A DNA stretch of 5,896 bases, from contig JAJBTS010000141.1 in NCBI GenBank assembly GCA_020860885.1, forward strand, positions 1 to 5,896. Direction: 5' to 3'. How positions within the stretch are numbered: the stretch's first letter is position 1; each line of letters begins with the position of its first letter. Of the stretch, positions 1 through 5,896 are shown piece by piece. The position numbers and the translations under genes were made by a program. Origin of the DNA: Bacteroidales bacterium. GTDB lineage: Bacteria > Bacteroidota > Bacteroidia > Bacteroidales > Azobacteroidaceae. The notes beneath the pieces were generated by a model that did no database searches, was not told the origin of the DNA, and saw nothing but the letters and a program-made list of their open reading frames with translations.

Positions 1-96
1 CTTTTGGAGCAACTTCTTCTTTTATTATTTTACATGTTTTTATTTTATCTTATTATAACTTTTCCTATAAAAAGAACCGAAATTTGCCTGGAGTAG
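1..96 (+). CDS. Possible 3' end of an upstream membrane-protein gene (partial)
   Basis: The frame beginning at base 1 stays open for 31 codons and stops at TAG (94-96). It encodes a strongly hydrophobic stretch, roughly residues 5-22 (Leu, Phe, Tyr and Ile rich), followed by a short polar tail with Lys-Arg-Thr-Glu. That pattern fits the last transmembrane helix and cytoplasmic tail of a membrane protein that begins to the left of the window. The region is very T-rich, so the open frame and hydrophobicity could also be chance. The stop lies in the same frame as the exosortase downstream. No family can be named from this fragment. Confidence 0.35.
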   Translation, partial: LLEQLLLLLFYMFLFYLIITFPIKRTEICLE

Positions 97-97
97 T

Positions 98-105
98 TAT
101 CTTTG
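98..105 (+). promoter_or_regulatory. Bacteroidota-type -7 promoter element (TATCTTTG)
   Basis: TATCTTTG matches the Bacteroidota primary-sigma -7 consensus TAnnTTTG exactly. It lies 30 nt before the ATG at 136, which would leave a leader of about 20-25 nt. No TTG is seen at the usual distance (about 19 nt upstream) for the -33 element, so the match is only half of a promoter. In AT-rich DNA an eight-base match with two free positions can occur by chance. If real, it would drive the exosortase-aminopeptidase pair. Confidence 0.45.
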
Positions 106-135
106 TATTCTAATATTCTGTACTTTATTTCCAAA

Positions 136-795
136 ATGAATCAAAAACTCATAAAGCTTTGGGACGAGTTAACTCCCTATAAAAGCATAATTTATTTTTT
201 ATTTTTACTTTTCTTTTTTCATTTCAGCTGGAAAATTCTTATTGGTGGAGATATTGAAGACGATTACATGCTCTTTATGGGTAAAGATATAACACCTGAC
301 TGGTTTTATACAGCACGAGTTTGGCTTACACAGGCTGCCGCATGGTTCGTACATTTATTTCCTAACACGGATCATTTAATTATTGAAGACACTTATCTTC
401 ATTTTCCCGGCGAGATCAGAATTTCCATAGTCTGGGGTTGTACAGGTCTTAAACAACTGCTTATTTTCACAGGTATCATGGTATTTTACAGATGCTTCAC
501 TCTCATTAAAAAACCAGGCAGTGAAAAATACACCTTCAAATTTCTTCCGTTTTGGAATAAGTTATGGTATATCCCCATAGGCTGGATTATACTGACAGTG
601 TATAATGTTATGAGAATTGGAGGCATAGTTATACTAACAAACGGGCATCACGAACGATTCGAGTCTTTGCATGATGGCCTTTTCAGATACATCTACTACA
701 CCCTAATTTTTCTTTTATGGGTAATATGGGAGGAAGTTTACGTTAAAAAAGAATTGAAATATGAAAAGTACAGAAAAGTTGCAGTTGCTTCGTAA
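136..795 (+). CDS. Exosortase/archaeosortase family membrane protease
   Basis: This is a predicted integral membrane cysteine transpeptidase/protease of the exosortase/archaeosortase family. Such enzymes process C-terminal sorting signals of exported proteins at the cell surface. Counted from the ATG at 136 (219 residues), the family's three catalytic landmarks are present in order: Cys102 in a WGCTGLKQ segment, Arg160 in NVMRIGG, and His179 in SLHDG. Hydrophobic segments lie at about 18-36, 96-120, 143-167 and 186-203, and the protein ends in a basic tail. An in-frame TTG at 103 would add 11 residues, but it lies inside the -7 promoter match, so ATG 136 is preferred. The 3' end overlaps the aminopeptidase gene by 35 nt. 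The gene looks more AT-rich than its neighbours. The subfamily (XrtF, XrtK, XrtN or another) and the substrate cannot be assigned, and no target protein is encoded here. Confidence 0.86.
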   Translation: MNQKLIKLWDELTPYKSIIYFLFLLFFFHFSWKILIGGDIEDDYMLFMGKDITPDWFYTARVWLTQAAAWFVHLFPNTDHLIIEDTYLHFPGEIRISIVWGCTGLKQLLIFTGIMVFYRCFTLIKKPGSEKYTFKFLPFWNKLWYIPIGWIILTVYNVMRIGGIVILTNGHHERFESLHDGLFRYIYYTLIFLLWVIWEEVYVKKELKYEKYRKVAVAS

Positions 796-2545
796 AGCAA
801 TGATTGCGGAAAATATCCAGGCTTGCATTATTCCCAGTACCGATCCGCATATTGGAGAATATATTCCTGCCCATTGGGAAACCCGTCAATGGATCTCGGG
901 CTTCACAGGATCTGCAGGAACAGTAGTTGTTACTTTGGAAAAAGCCGGACTATGGACCGACTCCCGGTATTTCATTCAGGCGGAAGAACAATTAAAAAAC
1001 TCGGGTATTGATCTGTTCAAAATGGGTCTTGAAGGAACTCCCGGCTTAGAAGAATGGATCAAGAATCAATTGTCGGAAGGAGATACAGTCGGATTGGAAG
1101 GGAATGTGTACAGCGCAGCAGATGCACTCTCCCTAATTCGCTTTTTCAACAATCATAATATTCAGGTGAAACCGGATTTCTCTCCATACAGCAGTATCTG
1201 GAGCGAACGTCCGCCGATTCCTGAGAATAAAGGGTTTATTCTCGCTGAAAACTTTTCCGGCGAAAGCACATCCGGTAAAATCAAACGTGTCTTAGAAAAA
1301 TTACAACAACAAGGTTGTAATAGCACAATATTGGTATCGCTGGACATGATTGCATGGTTGTTCAACCTCCGGGGAAACGATGTGGATTATAATCCGGTGG
1401 TTGTAAGTTATGCCTTTGTTTCTGAAAAAGAAACGGTACTTTTTATTCAATCCCGGAAATTAACTTCCGAAATAGTAGAATATCTGACCGGAGAGGGAGT
1501 CATCCTGGCCGATTATGAGAAAATATATTCTTATGTAAACAAACTTTCCGCTGACAATATATTACTGGTGACGCCTAATAAAATGAATTATCAGCTTTTC
1601 ACCGCTATATCTGCCGAATGTAAAGTCATCGAAGCCGGAATTCATCCTATCGACTCTCTAAAGGCAATAAAAAATTCAACGGAAATTGAAGGTTTTCAGA
1701 AAGCCATGCAAAAAGACGGAGTTGCTTTGGTCAGATTCCTGATGTGGCTGGAAAAACAATTGAACGAAAATGCAAAGGTTACAGAATTAGATATCAGTGA
1801 AAAATTAAAAGAATTTCGCAGCGAACAGGAATATTTTTTCTCAGAAAGTTTCCATACTATTGCCGGCTATGGCCCGCATGGAGCTATCGTACATTACGCA
1901 GCAACGCCTGAAACAAATGCGACTATTCTTCCCGAAGGATTGCTCCTGATCGACTCCGGAGCACAGTACCTGGACGGAACAACCGATATTACCCGGACTA
2001 TTGCCGTGGGATCCGTTACGGATGAAATGAAAAAAGATTTCACGAATATCTTAAAAGGAAATATCCAACTTACAAACGCTAAATTCCCTAAAGGTACAGT
2101 AGGTATGCAACTGGATATCCTCGCAAGACAGTTTATATGGGAAGAAGGGCAAAACTTTTTACACGGTACAGGACATGGCATCGGTTCTTTCCTGAATGTT
2201 CATGAGGGTCCGCAAAGTATCCGGATGAACTACAATCCGGTGGCTATTGAACCGGGAATGGTTACATCCAATGAACCGGGAATCTATAAAAGCGGGAAAT
2301 ACGGAATAAGAATTGAAAACCTTATACTTACCATTCCCTATAAGTCTACCGAATTCGGCGAATATTACGCTTTCGAAGTTTTAACTTTATGCCCTATTGA
2401 TACGAAACTTATCGAGTGGGATTTAATGACTCCGGAGGAAATTCAGTGGCTGGATAGTTATCATCAAAAAGTATACGATAAGTTAAGTCCATTCTTATCG
2501 GAACATGAAAAAGAATGGTTAAAAGAATCGGTAAAACACCAATAA
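761..2545 (+). CDS. Xaa-Pro aminopeptidase (aminopeptidase P, M24 family, long form)
   Basis: This cytosolic-type metallopeptidase removes the N-terminal residue from peptides whose second residue is proline, usually with two Mn ions. At 594 residues it has the long three-domain layout of eukaryotic-type aminopeptidase P: two creatinase-like N-terminal domains (about 1-140 and 150-300), a pita-bread M24 domain (about 310-525) and a C-terminal extension to the end. All five metal ligands are visible: Asp398 (LLIDSG), Asp409 (TTDITR), His472 (GTGHGIG), Glu505 (SNEPG) and Glu519 (RIEN). The accessory histidines His378 (VHYA), His468 and His481 (VHEGP) sit at the spacing known from human XPNPEP1, so the enzyme should be active. 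No signal peptide is seen. ATG 761 is preferred over ATG 800 because it keeps the LQLLRKAM helix that opens the family's first domain. It overlaps the exosortase gene by 35 nt, suggesting translational coupling. Confidence 0.95.
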   Translation: MKSTEKLQLLRKAMIAENIQACIIPSTDPHIGEYIPAHWETRQWISGFTGSAGTVVVTLEKAGLWTDSRYFIQAEEQLKNSGIDLFKMGLEGTPGLEEWIKNQLSEGDTVGLEGNVYSAADALSLIRFFNNHNIQVKPDFSPYSSIWSERPPIPENKGFILAENFSGESTSGKIKRVLEKLQQQGCNSTILVSLDMIAWLFNLRGNDVDYNPVVVSYAFVSEKETVLFIQSRKLTSEIVEYLTGEGVILADYEKIYSYVNKLSADNILLVTPNKMNYQLFTAISAECKVIEAGIHPIDSLKAIKNSTEIEGFQKAMQKDGVALVRFLMWLEKQLNENAKVTELDISEKLKEFRSEQEYFFSESFHTIAGYGPHGAIVHYAATPETNATILPEGLLLIDSGAQYLDGTTDITRTIAVGSVTDEMKKDFTNILKGNIQLTNAKFPKGTVGMQLDILARQFIWEEGQNFLHGTGHGIGSFLNVHEGPQSIRMNYNPVAIEPGMVTSNEPGIYKSGKYGIRIENLILTIPYKSTEFGEYYAFEVLTLCPIDTKLIEWDLMTPEEIQWLDSYHQKVYDKLSPFLSEHEKEWLKESVKHQ

Positions 2546-2550
2546 TTTAT

Positions 2551-2558
2551 TAAATTTG
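2551..2558 (+). promoter_or_regulatory. Bacteroidota-type -7 promoter element (TAAATTTG)
   Basis: TAAATTTG, in the 34-nt gap after the aminopeptidase stop, matches TAnnTTTG exactly. It begins 29 nt before the dehydrogenase ATG, leaving a short leader of roughly 15 nt. No TTG is found about 19 nt upstream, where the -33 element would lie inside the aminopeptidase coding end. It would let the dehydrogenase, and perhaps recA, be transcribed apart from the exosortase-aminopeptidase pair. Confidence 0.45.
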
Positions 2559-2579
2559 TATCTCTAAAATTTATCATAA

Positions 2580-3788
2580 ATGTCTAAAGTAATTATTATC
2601 GGAGCCGGTGGCGTAGGTACTGTAGTAGCTCATAAAGTAGCTCAAAATCATGAAATTTTTGGTGATATTATGCTGGCCAGCCGTACAAAATCAAAATGCG
2701 ACGCTATTGCCGATGCTATCGGAACCAAATACGGCAACAAAAAAATAGAAACGGCACAGGTAGATGCCGACAATGTAAAAGATTTGGTTGCGTTGTTTAA
2801 CAGGTTTAAACCGGAACTGGTTATTAATGTTGCCCTGCCCTATCAGGATTTAACCATTATGGACGCTTGTCTGGAAGCAGGCGTTAATTATCTGGATACT
2901 GCCAATTATGAACCGAAAGAGGAAGCTAAATTTGAATACAAATGGCAGTGGGCCTATCAGGATAAATTCAGAAATGCAGGTTTAACCGCTATTCTCGGTT
3001 GCGGATTTGATCCGGGAGTAACCAGCATATTTACGGCTTACGCAGCAAAACATTACTTCAGTAAAATGGAGTATCTGGATATTGTAGACTGTAATGCAGG
3101 CGACCATGGCAAAGCTTTTGCTACGAATTTCAACCCGGAAATCAACATCCGTGAAGTAACCCAGAAAGGAAAATACTGGGAAGATGGGAAATGGGTGTAT
3201 ACTGAACCGCATGAAATTCATAAGCCATTGACTTATCCGAATATTGGAAAAAGAGAATCGTACGTAATTTACCACGAAGAACTCGAATCGCTGGTTAAAA
3301 ATTTTCCAACGTTAAAACGTGCCCGGTTCTGGATGACTTTCGGACAGGAATATCTGACTCATCTTCGGGTAATTCAAAATATAGGTATGGCACGGATCGA
3401 TCCGGTTATCTACAACGGTGTGGAAATTGTTCCTATCCAATTTCTGAAAGCGGTCTTACCCGATCCCGGAGACTTAGGTGAAAATTATACCGGAGAAACC
3501 AGTATAGGATGCCGTATCAAAGGTTTGGACAAAGAAGGTAAAGAATTAACTTACTACATTTACAACAATGCCAGCCACGAAGAAGCCTATAAAGAAACCG
3601 GCACACAGGCTGTCAGCTATACAACCGGTGTACCTGCTACGATAGGCGCTATGATGTTTATGAAAGGTTTGTGGAAAAAACCGGGAGTATTCAATGTTGA
3701 GGAATTTGATCCGGATCCGTTTTTGGAACAACTGAATATTCAAGGCTTACCCTGGCACGAGATATTTAATGAAGACCTGGAAGTATAA
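2580..3788 (+). CDS. Saccharopine dehydrogenase family protein, probable carboxynorspermidine/carboxyspermidine dehydrogenase
   Basis: The likely role is NADPH-dependent reductive condensation of aspartate semialdehyde with putrescine (or diaminopropane) to carboxyspermidine (or carboxynorspermidine). This is the first committed step of the alternative spermidine pathway found in many Bacteroidota. The 402-residue protein opens with a Rossmann fold: the dinucleotide motif GAGGVG at residues 8-13 after a hydrophobic strand, then ASRTKSK at 33-39, which fits NADPH phosphate binding. The segment GCGFDPG at 140-146 begins the catalytic domain. The C-terminal [17 protein letters not shown] (376-392) resembles the end of carboxynorspermidine dehydrogenases rather than lysine-pathway saccharopine dehydrogenases. 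The last point is from memory of the family, not an alignment. The partner decarboxylase (nspC) is not in the window. ATG 2580 is the natural start because the dinucleotide motif follows at once. A saccharopine reductase role is the main alternative. Confidence 0.88.
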   Translation: MSKVIIIGAGGVGTVVAHKVAQNHEIFGDIMLASRTKSKCDAIADAIGTKYGNKKIETAQVDADNVKDLVALFNRFKPELVINVALPYQDLTIMDACLEAGVNYLDTANYEPKEEAKFEYKWQWAYQDKFRNAGLTAILGCGFDPGVTSIFTAYAAKHYFSKMEYLDIVDCNAGDHGKAFATNFNPEINIREVTQKGKYWEDGKWVYTEPHEIHKPLTYPNIGKRESYVIYHEELESLVKNFPTLKRARFWMTFGQEYLTHLRVIQNIGMARIDPVIYNGVEIVPIQFLKAVLPDPGDLGENYTGETSIGCRIKGLDKEGKELTYYIYNNASHEEAYKETGTQAVSYTTGVPATIGAMMFMKGLWKKPGVFNVEEFDPDPFLEQLNIQGLPWHEIFNEDLEV

Positions 3789-3790
3789 AC

Positions 3791-3811
3791 AGTGAGCAGT
3801 TAACAGTTAAC
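3791..3811 (+). repeat. Three tandem heptamers upstream of recA (AGTGAGC, AGTTAAC, AGTTAAC)
   Basis: Three consecutive 7-nt units occupy 3791-3797, 3798-3804 and 3805-3811. The last two are identical and the first differs at two positions. Each AGTTAAC contains the palindrome GTTAAC. The array starts 3 nt after the dehydrogenase stop and ends 51 nt before the recA GTG. It could be a short degenerate intergenic repeat or a binding site for a regulator. The sequence does not decide between these. Confidence 0.7.
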
Positions 3812-3862
3812 AAAGATTATAATTTTACTAATTGCTTAATAAAAATTAAATTAGATAACAAA

Positions 3863-3898
3863 GTGAAAGAAAAAGATCAAGTGAAAGAAAAAGAACAA
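3863..3898 (+). repeat. 18-bp tandem duplication spanning the recA start codon
   Basis: The 18-nt unit at 3863-3880 is repeated at 3881-3898 with one mismatch (codon GAT versus GAA). Each copy begins with GTG followed by AAA GAA AAA, so the recA frame has two equivalent GTG start candidates preceded by A-rich sequence. Because the unit is a multiple of three, it adds six residues (M/V-K-E-K-D/E-Q) without changing frame. Confidence 0.85.
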
Positions 3899-4909
3899 AA
3901 AGAACAAGTAGCAGCGGCTCCGAATGCAGAGAAACTAAAAGCTCTCCGGGCTGCCATGGATAAAATAGAAAAAAATTACGGTAGAGGTTCTATCATGAAA
4001 ATGGGCGATAATGCCGTAGAAGAAGTGGCTGTAATTCCCACAGGCTCTGTATCCCTAAATGCCGCACTAGGTGTTGGTGGTTATCCCAGAGGACGTGTCA
4101 TTGAGATATATGGTCCGGAATCATCGGGAAAAACAACATTGGCCATCCACGCTATTGCAGAAGCTCAAAAAGCAGGAGGTATTGCAGCATTTATTGATGC
4201 AGAACATGCTTTCGATCGTTTCTATGCTGAAAAGCTAGGGGTGGATATCGAGAACCTTTGGATTTCTCAGCCCGACTCAGGAGAACAAGCCCTGGAAATA
4301 GCAGAACAACTGATCCGTTCTTCCGCCATTGACATCATCGTAATAGACTCAGTAGCTGCGTTGACTCCTAAAGCGGAACTCGAAGGAGAAATGGGTGATT
4401 CCAAAATGGGACTGCAAGCACGCTTAATGTCTCAGGCTTTAAGGAAACTTACGGCAGCCATCAATAAAACAAATACAACCTGTATCTTTATAAATCAGCT
4501 GCGTGACAAAATCGGTGTCATGTTCGGCAATCCGGAAACGACTACAGGGGGTAATGCCCTCAAATTTTATTCTTCTGTCCGCCTGGATATCCGGAGAAGT
4601 ACTCAAATTAAAGAAGGGGACGAAGTTATCGGAAATCAAACCCGGGTTAAAGTAGTTAAAAATAAGGTTGCTCCTCCTTTCCGGAAAGCGGAATTTGATA
4701 TCATGTTCGGAGAAGGAATCTCTAAAGTTGGCGAATTGGTTGATCTGGGGGCTGAATTAGGAGTCGTTAAAAAAAGTGGTAGCTGGTACAGTTACAATGA
4801 AACGAAACTAGGACAAGGCCGTGAAGCTGCTAAAGATTGCCTGAGAGATAATCCTGAATTATCGGAAGAAATCGAAGGCTTGATCATGGAAGCCCTGGCT
4901 AAAAAATAA
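3863..4909 (+). CDS. recA: RecA recombinase
   Basis: This is the ATP-dependent DNA strand-exchange protein of homologous recombination, which also acts as co-protease in the SOS response where one exists. Of 348 residues, about 1-22 are a Lys/Glu/Gln-rich extension. The core follows: Walker A GPESSGKT (84-91), catalytic Glu114 in DAEHAFD, Walker B with Asp162 (IIVIDS), DNA-binding loop L1 (about 174-183, [10 protein letters not shown]), Gln212 in [10 protein letters not shown], and loop L2 (about 221-234, [11 protein letters not shown]). Numbering is offset by 18 from Escherichia coli RecA. The C-terminal domain ends at EALAKK, so the acidic regulatory tail of the E. coli protein (about 25 residues) is absent. 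The start is GTG at 3863. A second in-frame GTG at 3881 lies in a tandem duplicate and would give 342 residues. The first ATG (3956) would cut into the N-terminal helix. No E. coli-type or Gram-positive-type SOS box is seen in the 74-nt upstream gap. Confidence 0.98.
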   Translation: MKEKDQVKEKEQKEQVAAAPNAEKLKALRAAMDKIEKNYGRGSIMKMGDNAVEEVAVIPTGSVSLNAALGVGGYPRGRVIEIYGPESSGKTTLAIHAIAEAQKAGGIAAFIDAEHAFDRFYAEKLGVDIENLWISQPDSGEQALEIAEQLIRSSAIDIIVIDSVAALTPKAELEGEMGDSKMGLQARLMSQALRKLTAAINKTNTTCIFINQLRDKIGVMFGNPETTTGGNALKFYSSVRLDIRRSTQIKEGDEVIGNQTRVKVVKNKVAPPFRKAEFDIMFGEGISKVGELVDLGAELGVVKKSGSWYSYNETKLGQGREAAKDCLRDNPELSEEIEGLIMEALAKK

Positions 4910-4939
4910 AATTGTAGTATATATATAATTCTCTTAAAT

Positions 4940-4974
4940 AAAAGGTTGTTCAAAAATTCTTTGGACAGCCTTTT
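4940..4974. terminator. Bidirectional Rho-independent terminator between recA and the CDF gene
   Basis: The left arm (4940-4951, AAAAGGTTGTTC) pairs over all 12 positions with the right arm (4963-4974, GGACAGCCTTTT), allowing two G-U pairs, around an 11-nt loop. On the + strand the hairpin runs into TTTTTTATTTTTAT, a good U-tract 31 nt after the recA stop. On the - strand the same stem ends in CCTTTTATTT, so it can also end the convergent CDF transcript, whose stop is 18 nt away. Confidence 0.85.
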
Positions 4975-4992
4975 TTATTTTTATAAAACGAA

Positions 4993-5889
4993 CTAATCGC
5001 ACGCATGCTCACAACCGGTATAAGGTAACTCGAACTCAAGTGTAGCATGTGTTATTTCTTTATCGGCCAGAAGATGTTTTAATTCATGCTTGATGCTTTC
5101 CATCCTGTTCATATCTTTTATAACCACATGAGCCGTTAAGGCAGTTTGTGTCGTACTGATTGCCCAAATATGTAAATGATGGATGCCTTCTACCCCATCC
5201 ACCGAACGAATAAGTTTTTCTATTTCATCCCGGTCAATATTTACCGGAACACCATCTAAAGACAAACGTATACTATCGTGCAACAATCCCCAGGTAGAAT
5301 AAATAATTACACCTGCAATTACCAACCCAATAATGGGATCAATAATCATCCAGCCGGTATACAGAATAATTATTCCGGAAATAACAACTCCTATGGAAAC
5401 CAAAGCATCTGCTGCCATATGCAGGTAAGCTCCCTTTACATTCAAATCCCGTTCCTTATCTTTCATAAAAAGCCATGCTGTGAAAGCATTAATAAAAACG
5501 CCTATCCCTGCAACCCATATAATCACCCTGCCTTCCACAGGTTCCGGGTGAAGTAACTTATTGATACTTTCAGCTATAATAATTCCTACTGCTATAAGGA
5601 GAATCACTGCATTCAGCAAAGAAACCAAAACCGTACTTTTCTTATATCCGTAAGTATATTTGGAATTGGCTCTGACTTTGGCCAAACGAAAGGCAAACAT
5701 AGCCAGAACCAGGCTTGCAACATCACTGAGATTATGGCCGGCATCGGAAAGTAAACTCATAGAATTGGTTGCAAAACCGGCTATAAATTCACCGATTACA
5801 AATAATAAATTCAGTGTTATACCTACTATGAAGGCCTTATTCAAAGATGGAATTGCATCCGAATGTACATGGTTGTGATTGTGAGACAT
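4993..5889 (-). CDS. Cation diffusion facilitator, CzcD/ZitB-type Zn(II)/Co(II)/Cd(II) exporter
   Basis: This inner-membrane antiporter exchanges cytoplasmic divalent metal, most likely zinc, for protons. The 298-residue protein has the usual CDF plan of six membrane helices at about 15-40, 42-69, 86-110, 121-142, 152-178 and 181-200, then a cytoplasmic C-terminal domain. The transport site is visible as His52 and Asp56 in helix 2 (SDAGHNLSD) and His157 and Asp161 in helix 5 (HMAAD). This is the HD-HD arrangement associated with zinc transporters, as opposed to DD-DD or DD-HD sites. The N-terminus carries alternating histidines at 3, 5, 7 and 9. The C-terminal domain has His237, His238, His240, His254 and His281, and the protein ends with Cys293, His295 and Cys297, which could bind metal. 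The start is ATG at 5889, 7 nt from the window edge, so any promoter or metal-responsive operator lies outside. It converges on recA across a shared terminator. Confidence 0.95.
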   Translation of the reverse strand: MSHNHNHVHSDAIPSLNKAFIVGITLNLLFVIGEFIAGFATNSMSLLSDAGHNLSDVASLVLAMFAFRLAKVRANSKYTYGYKKSTVLVSLLNAVILLIAVGIIIAESINKLLHPEPVEGRVIIWVAGIGVFINAFTAWLFMKDKERDLNVKGAYLHMAADALVSIGVVISGIIILYTGWMIIDPIIGLVIAGVIIYSTWGLLHDSIRLSLDGVPVNIDRDEIEKLIRSVDGVEGIHHLHIWAISTTQTALTAHVVIKDMNRMESIKHELKHLLADKEITHATLEFELPYTGCEHACD

Positions 5890-5896
5890 ATTATTG

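Noticed and set aside
1894..2181. 95-codon open frame on the - strand inside the aminopeptidase gene
   Set aside because: It lies wholly opposite conserved M24 catalytic-domain codons, shows no recognisable motif and has no promoter match; it is a shadow frame.
2982..3275. 97-codon open frame on the - strand inside the dehydrogenase gene
   Set aside because: It overlaps a well-supported gene, has no family features and its composition fits an antisense shadow.
3789..3862. SOS operator before recA
   Set aside because: Neither the E. coli pattern CTG-N10-CAG nor the Gram-positive pattern GAAC-N4-GTTC is present in the gap.
4914..4930. TA-rich alternating stretch after recA as a regulatory repeat
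   Set aside because: It is short, low in complexity and directly before the terminator; nothing supports a specific function.
5539..5547. Pro-Glu-Pro in the CDF protein as an exosortase sorting motif
   Set aside because: It lies in the loop between helices 3 and 4, not near the C-terminus, and is a usual loop sequence in this transporter type.
5278..5556. 92-codon Asn-rich open frame on the + strand inside the CDF gene
   Set aside because: Its Asn/Tyr-rich composition is the complement of Ile/Val-rich membrane helices, so it is a shadow frame.

Overview
The window looks like ordinary chromosomal sequence from a member of the Bacteroidota, most likely Bacteroidales. This rests on four things: the moderate-to-low GC content, the lack of clear Shine-Dalgarno sequences before the starts, two exact matches to the Bacteroidota -7 promoter element TAnnTTTG in short gaps, and the protein types (a long three-domain aminopeptidase P, a carboxyspermidine-type dehydrogenase and a RecA without an acidic tail). 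The genus cannot be fixed from the sequence alone.

Layout. Positions 1-96 may hold the last 31 codons of an upstream membrane-protein gene, running in from the left edge. An exosortase/archaeosortase-family membrane cysteine protease follows (ATG at 136). Its 3' end overlaps the start of a 594-residue M24 Xaa-Pro aminopeptidase by 35 nt, so these two probably form one translationally coupled unit. A 34-nt gap containing a -7 promoter match leads to a saccharopine-dehydrogenase-fold protein best read as carboxy(nor)spermidine dehydrogenase. A 74-nt gap carrying three tandem heptamers separates it from recA, whose GTG start lies in an 18-bp tandem duplication, so there are two equivalent in-frame GTG codons. 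The four genes up to recA are all on the + strand. A hairpin with U-rich flanks on both sides then separates recA from a convergent - strand gene for a CDF zinc/cobalt/cadmium exporter, whose start codon is 7 nt from the right edge.

How the genes relate. They do not form one obvious pathway. The set combines envelope protein sorting, peptide turnover, polyamine synthesis, recombination and repair, and metal efflux. No mobile element, CRISPR array, tRNA or rRNA was seen, and no intergenic stretch exceeds about 100 nt. I do not see a new multi-gene system. The points most worth a second look are the orphan exosortase coupled to an aminopeptidase, the duplicated recA start and the heptamer repeats before recA.
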